Of a DNA stretch of 5,836 nt, positions 5,364 to 5,836 are shown in pieces. This stretch comes from an uncultured Collinsella sp. (GTDB lineage Bacteria; Actinomycetota; Coriobacteriia; Coriobacteriales; Coriobacteriaceae), in NCBI GenBank assembly GCA_958415665.1, contig CATYZK010000056.1, positions 1-5,836 of the forward strand. The letters run 5' to 3'. The position numbers and the translations under genes are program-made. Position 1 is the first letter of the stretch. The number at the start of each line of letters is the position of its first letter. The notes beneath the pieces were generated by a model. That model searched no databases. It saw only the letters and a program-made list of their open reading frames with translations, and was not told where the DNA came from.

Positions 5364-5370
5364 GTCGGGG

Positions 5371-5457
5371 CGCGGAGCTGAGTAAACGCGTGAGCGTTTG
5401 CCAGCGCAGCGCGCAAGGCGCGAAAGCGCCGCAGCGGCCGCCTGCGGAGCAGGCTGG
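5371..5457. other. GC-rich chain of hairpins, two with GNRA-type loops
   Basis: Three consecutive hairpins: AAACGC-GTGA-GCGTTT (5384-5399) with outer pairs GCTG/CAGC (5377-5380, 5402-5405); GGCGC-GAAA-GCGCC (5417-5430); and GCCTGC-GGA-GCAGGC (5440-5454). It has no open frame of substance and sits between a T-arm-like palindrome and a tRNA acceptor end. It could be a small structured RNA, a REP-like palindromic element or an insertion scar. No known family recognised. Confidence 0.5.
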
Positions 5458-5461
5458 ACCA

Positions 5462-5475
5462 CTGACGGCCCACCA
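5462..5475 (+). repeat. Second tRNA-Lys 3' end (acceptor strand with encoded CCA)
   Basis: CTGACGGCCCACCA repeats the end of the att site at 5283-5295 over 13 identical bases, and here the CCA is encoded. No T arm directly precedes it. It is probably the original chromosomal tRNA end, or an att remnant of an earlier integration. Confidence 0.65.
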
Positions 5476-5483
5476 TAGAATAG

Positions 5484-5515
5484 AAAAGCGACTGGCGGAT
5501 GCCGGCCGCTTTTTT
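5484..5515 (+). terminator. Second tRNA-type terminator
   Basis: AAAAGCGACTGGC (5484-5496), loop GGAT and GCCGGCCGCTTTT (5501-5513) form a stem with one A-C mismatch and a G-T pair, followed by a six-T run (5510-5515). It lies 8 bases after the second tRNA-Lys end, matching the arrangement of the first copy. Confidence 0.8.
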
Positions 5516-5527
5516 GTTGCCGCGACA

Positions 5528-5541
5528 CGGGTTCGAACCCG
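5528..5541. repeat. T-arm-like palindrome, copy 3
   Basis: CGGGTTCGAACCCG is a perfect 14-bp palindrome. As with copy 2, it follows a T-run and a GTYGCC box (GTCGCC 5339-5344; GTTGCC 5516-5521), so the unit terminator, GTYGCC, palindrome occurs twice. Confidence 0.7.
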
Positions 5542-5551
5542 AACTTCTCTA

Positions 5552-5719
5552 TATATAAGAACGCTTGGCGAGCGAAACCTGCCTTTTACCGACGGGAAAC
5601 AAATAGCTGATGCTTTTGGAGTAAAGTGGCGCTCAAGAGATGACCGATGCCTCAACACCTATAAACCAGCTGGTCATCGCCAATATCAGAAGCTGTCGCT
5701 TCGAATATGGCCTCAGTGA
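5552..5719 (+). pseudogene. Probable 3' remnant of an unidentified gene
   Basis: An open frame ends in TGA at 5717-5719, with plausible coding from about 5552 (IRTLGERNLPFTDGKQIADA, then FGVKWRSRDDRCLNTYKPAG and a basic end). Upstream, the same frame runs into the palindrome and terminator region, so the true 5' part is missing and no start codon with a ribosome binding site is seen. Its A/T-richer codons differ from int. It looks like the tail of a gene cut by an earlier recombination event. Product not recognised. Confidence 0.4.
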
Positions 5720-5744
5720 AACAACTGAGGGATCTATTTATTTG
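5711..5744 (+). terminator. Possible weak terminator after the gene remnant
   Basis: CCTCAG (5711-5716) and CTGAGG (5725-5730) form a 6-bp stem around an 8-base loop that contains the stop codon of the remnant. GATCTATTTATTTG follows, a loosely T-rich tail. It supports the reading of 5552-5719 as a real gene end. Confidence 0.4.
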
Positions 5745-5836
5745 TGAACAAAATATGGAGTGCGCGATTCCCGCCCCCGGCGCCCCTCCGGTCTGGCAAT
5801 ATATCTCCTTGCCGCGCGGCCCGGTCGGACCGGACC

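Noticed and set aside
5821..5833. Hairpin CCGGTC-G-GACCGG at the right edge
   Set aside because: A one-base loop cannot fold as such, and the flank is cut by the window edge, so no function can be assigned.

Overview
The window looks like one end of a small integrative mobile element in a high-GC Gram-positive host, most likely a gut Coriobacteriia such as Collinsella. That host assignment is inferred from the GC-rich codon use, strong AGGAGG-type ribosome binding sites and protein style; no sequence search was possible. The right boundary is visible. A leftward tyrosine-recombinase gene (3865-5091) lies next to the 3' half of a tRNA-Lys gene (5252-5293). That half begins exactly at the anticodon loop and has no matching 5' half, as expected of an element-chromosome junction. 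The left boundary is outside the window.

Layout, left to right. 1-411 is non-coding and carries five 17-bp dyad repeats (ATTGACATGARGTCAAT), an AT-rich palindrome and a possible leftward promoter serving a gene beyond the left edge. 412-1590 encodes a membrane-anchored, probably surface-exposed protein whose C-terminal part has an abrupt drop in GC. 1550-1846 holds a doubtful small leftward gene. 1873-1901 is the terminator of a leftward, translationally coupled three-gene operon: an excisionase-family HTH protein (2836-3069) and two small winged-helix-like proteins (2414-2836 and 1926-2411). 3070-3478 is a long non-coding block with three phased 8-bp repeats and a chain of hairpins; I read it as a transfer or replication origin. 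3479-3688 is a small DUF3970-like gene. Integrase, att site and tRNA terminator follow.

Right of the att site, 5297-5541 holds a second partial tRNA-Lys end, a second terminator, two further T-arm-like palindromes and a GC-rich chain of hairpins with GNRA-like loops. It looks like scar tissue from repeated integrations at one tRNA. A probable 3' gene remnant (about 5552-5719) and unassigned sequence complete the window.

How it may work together: Int and the HTH protein would carry out integration and excision. The winged-helix pair could start replication of the excised circle or regulate it. The hairpin block would let a co-resident conjugative element move the DNA, because no relaxase or type IV secretion gene is visible here. 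The surface protein would be cargo. The relaxase-free mobilisation idea is inference and depends on what lies to the left.
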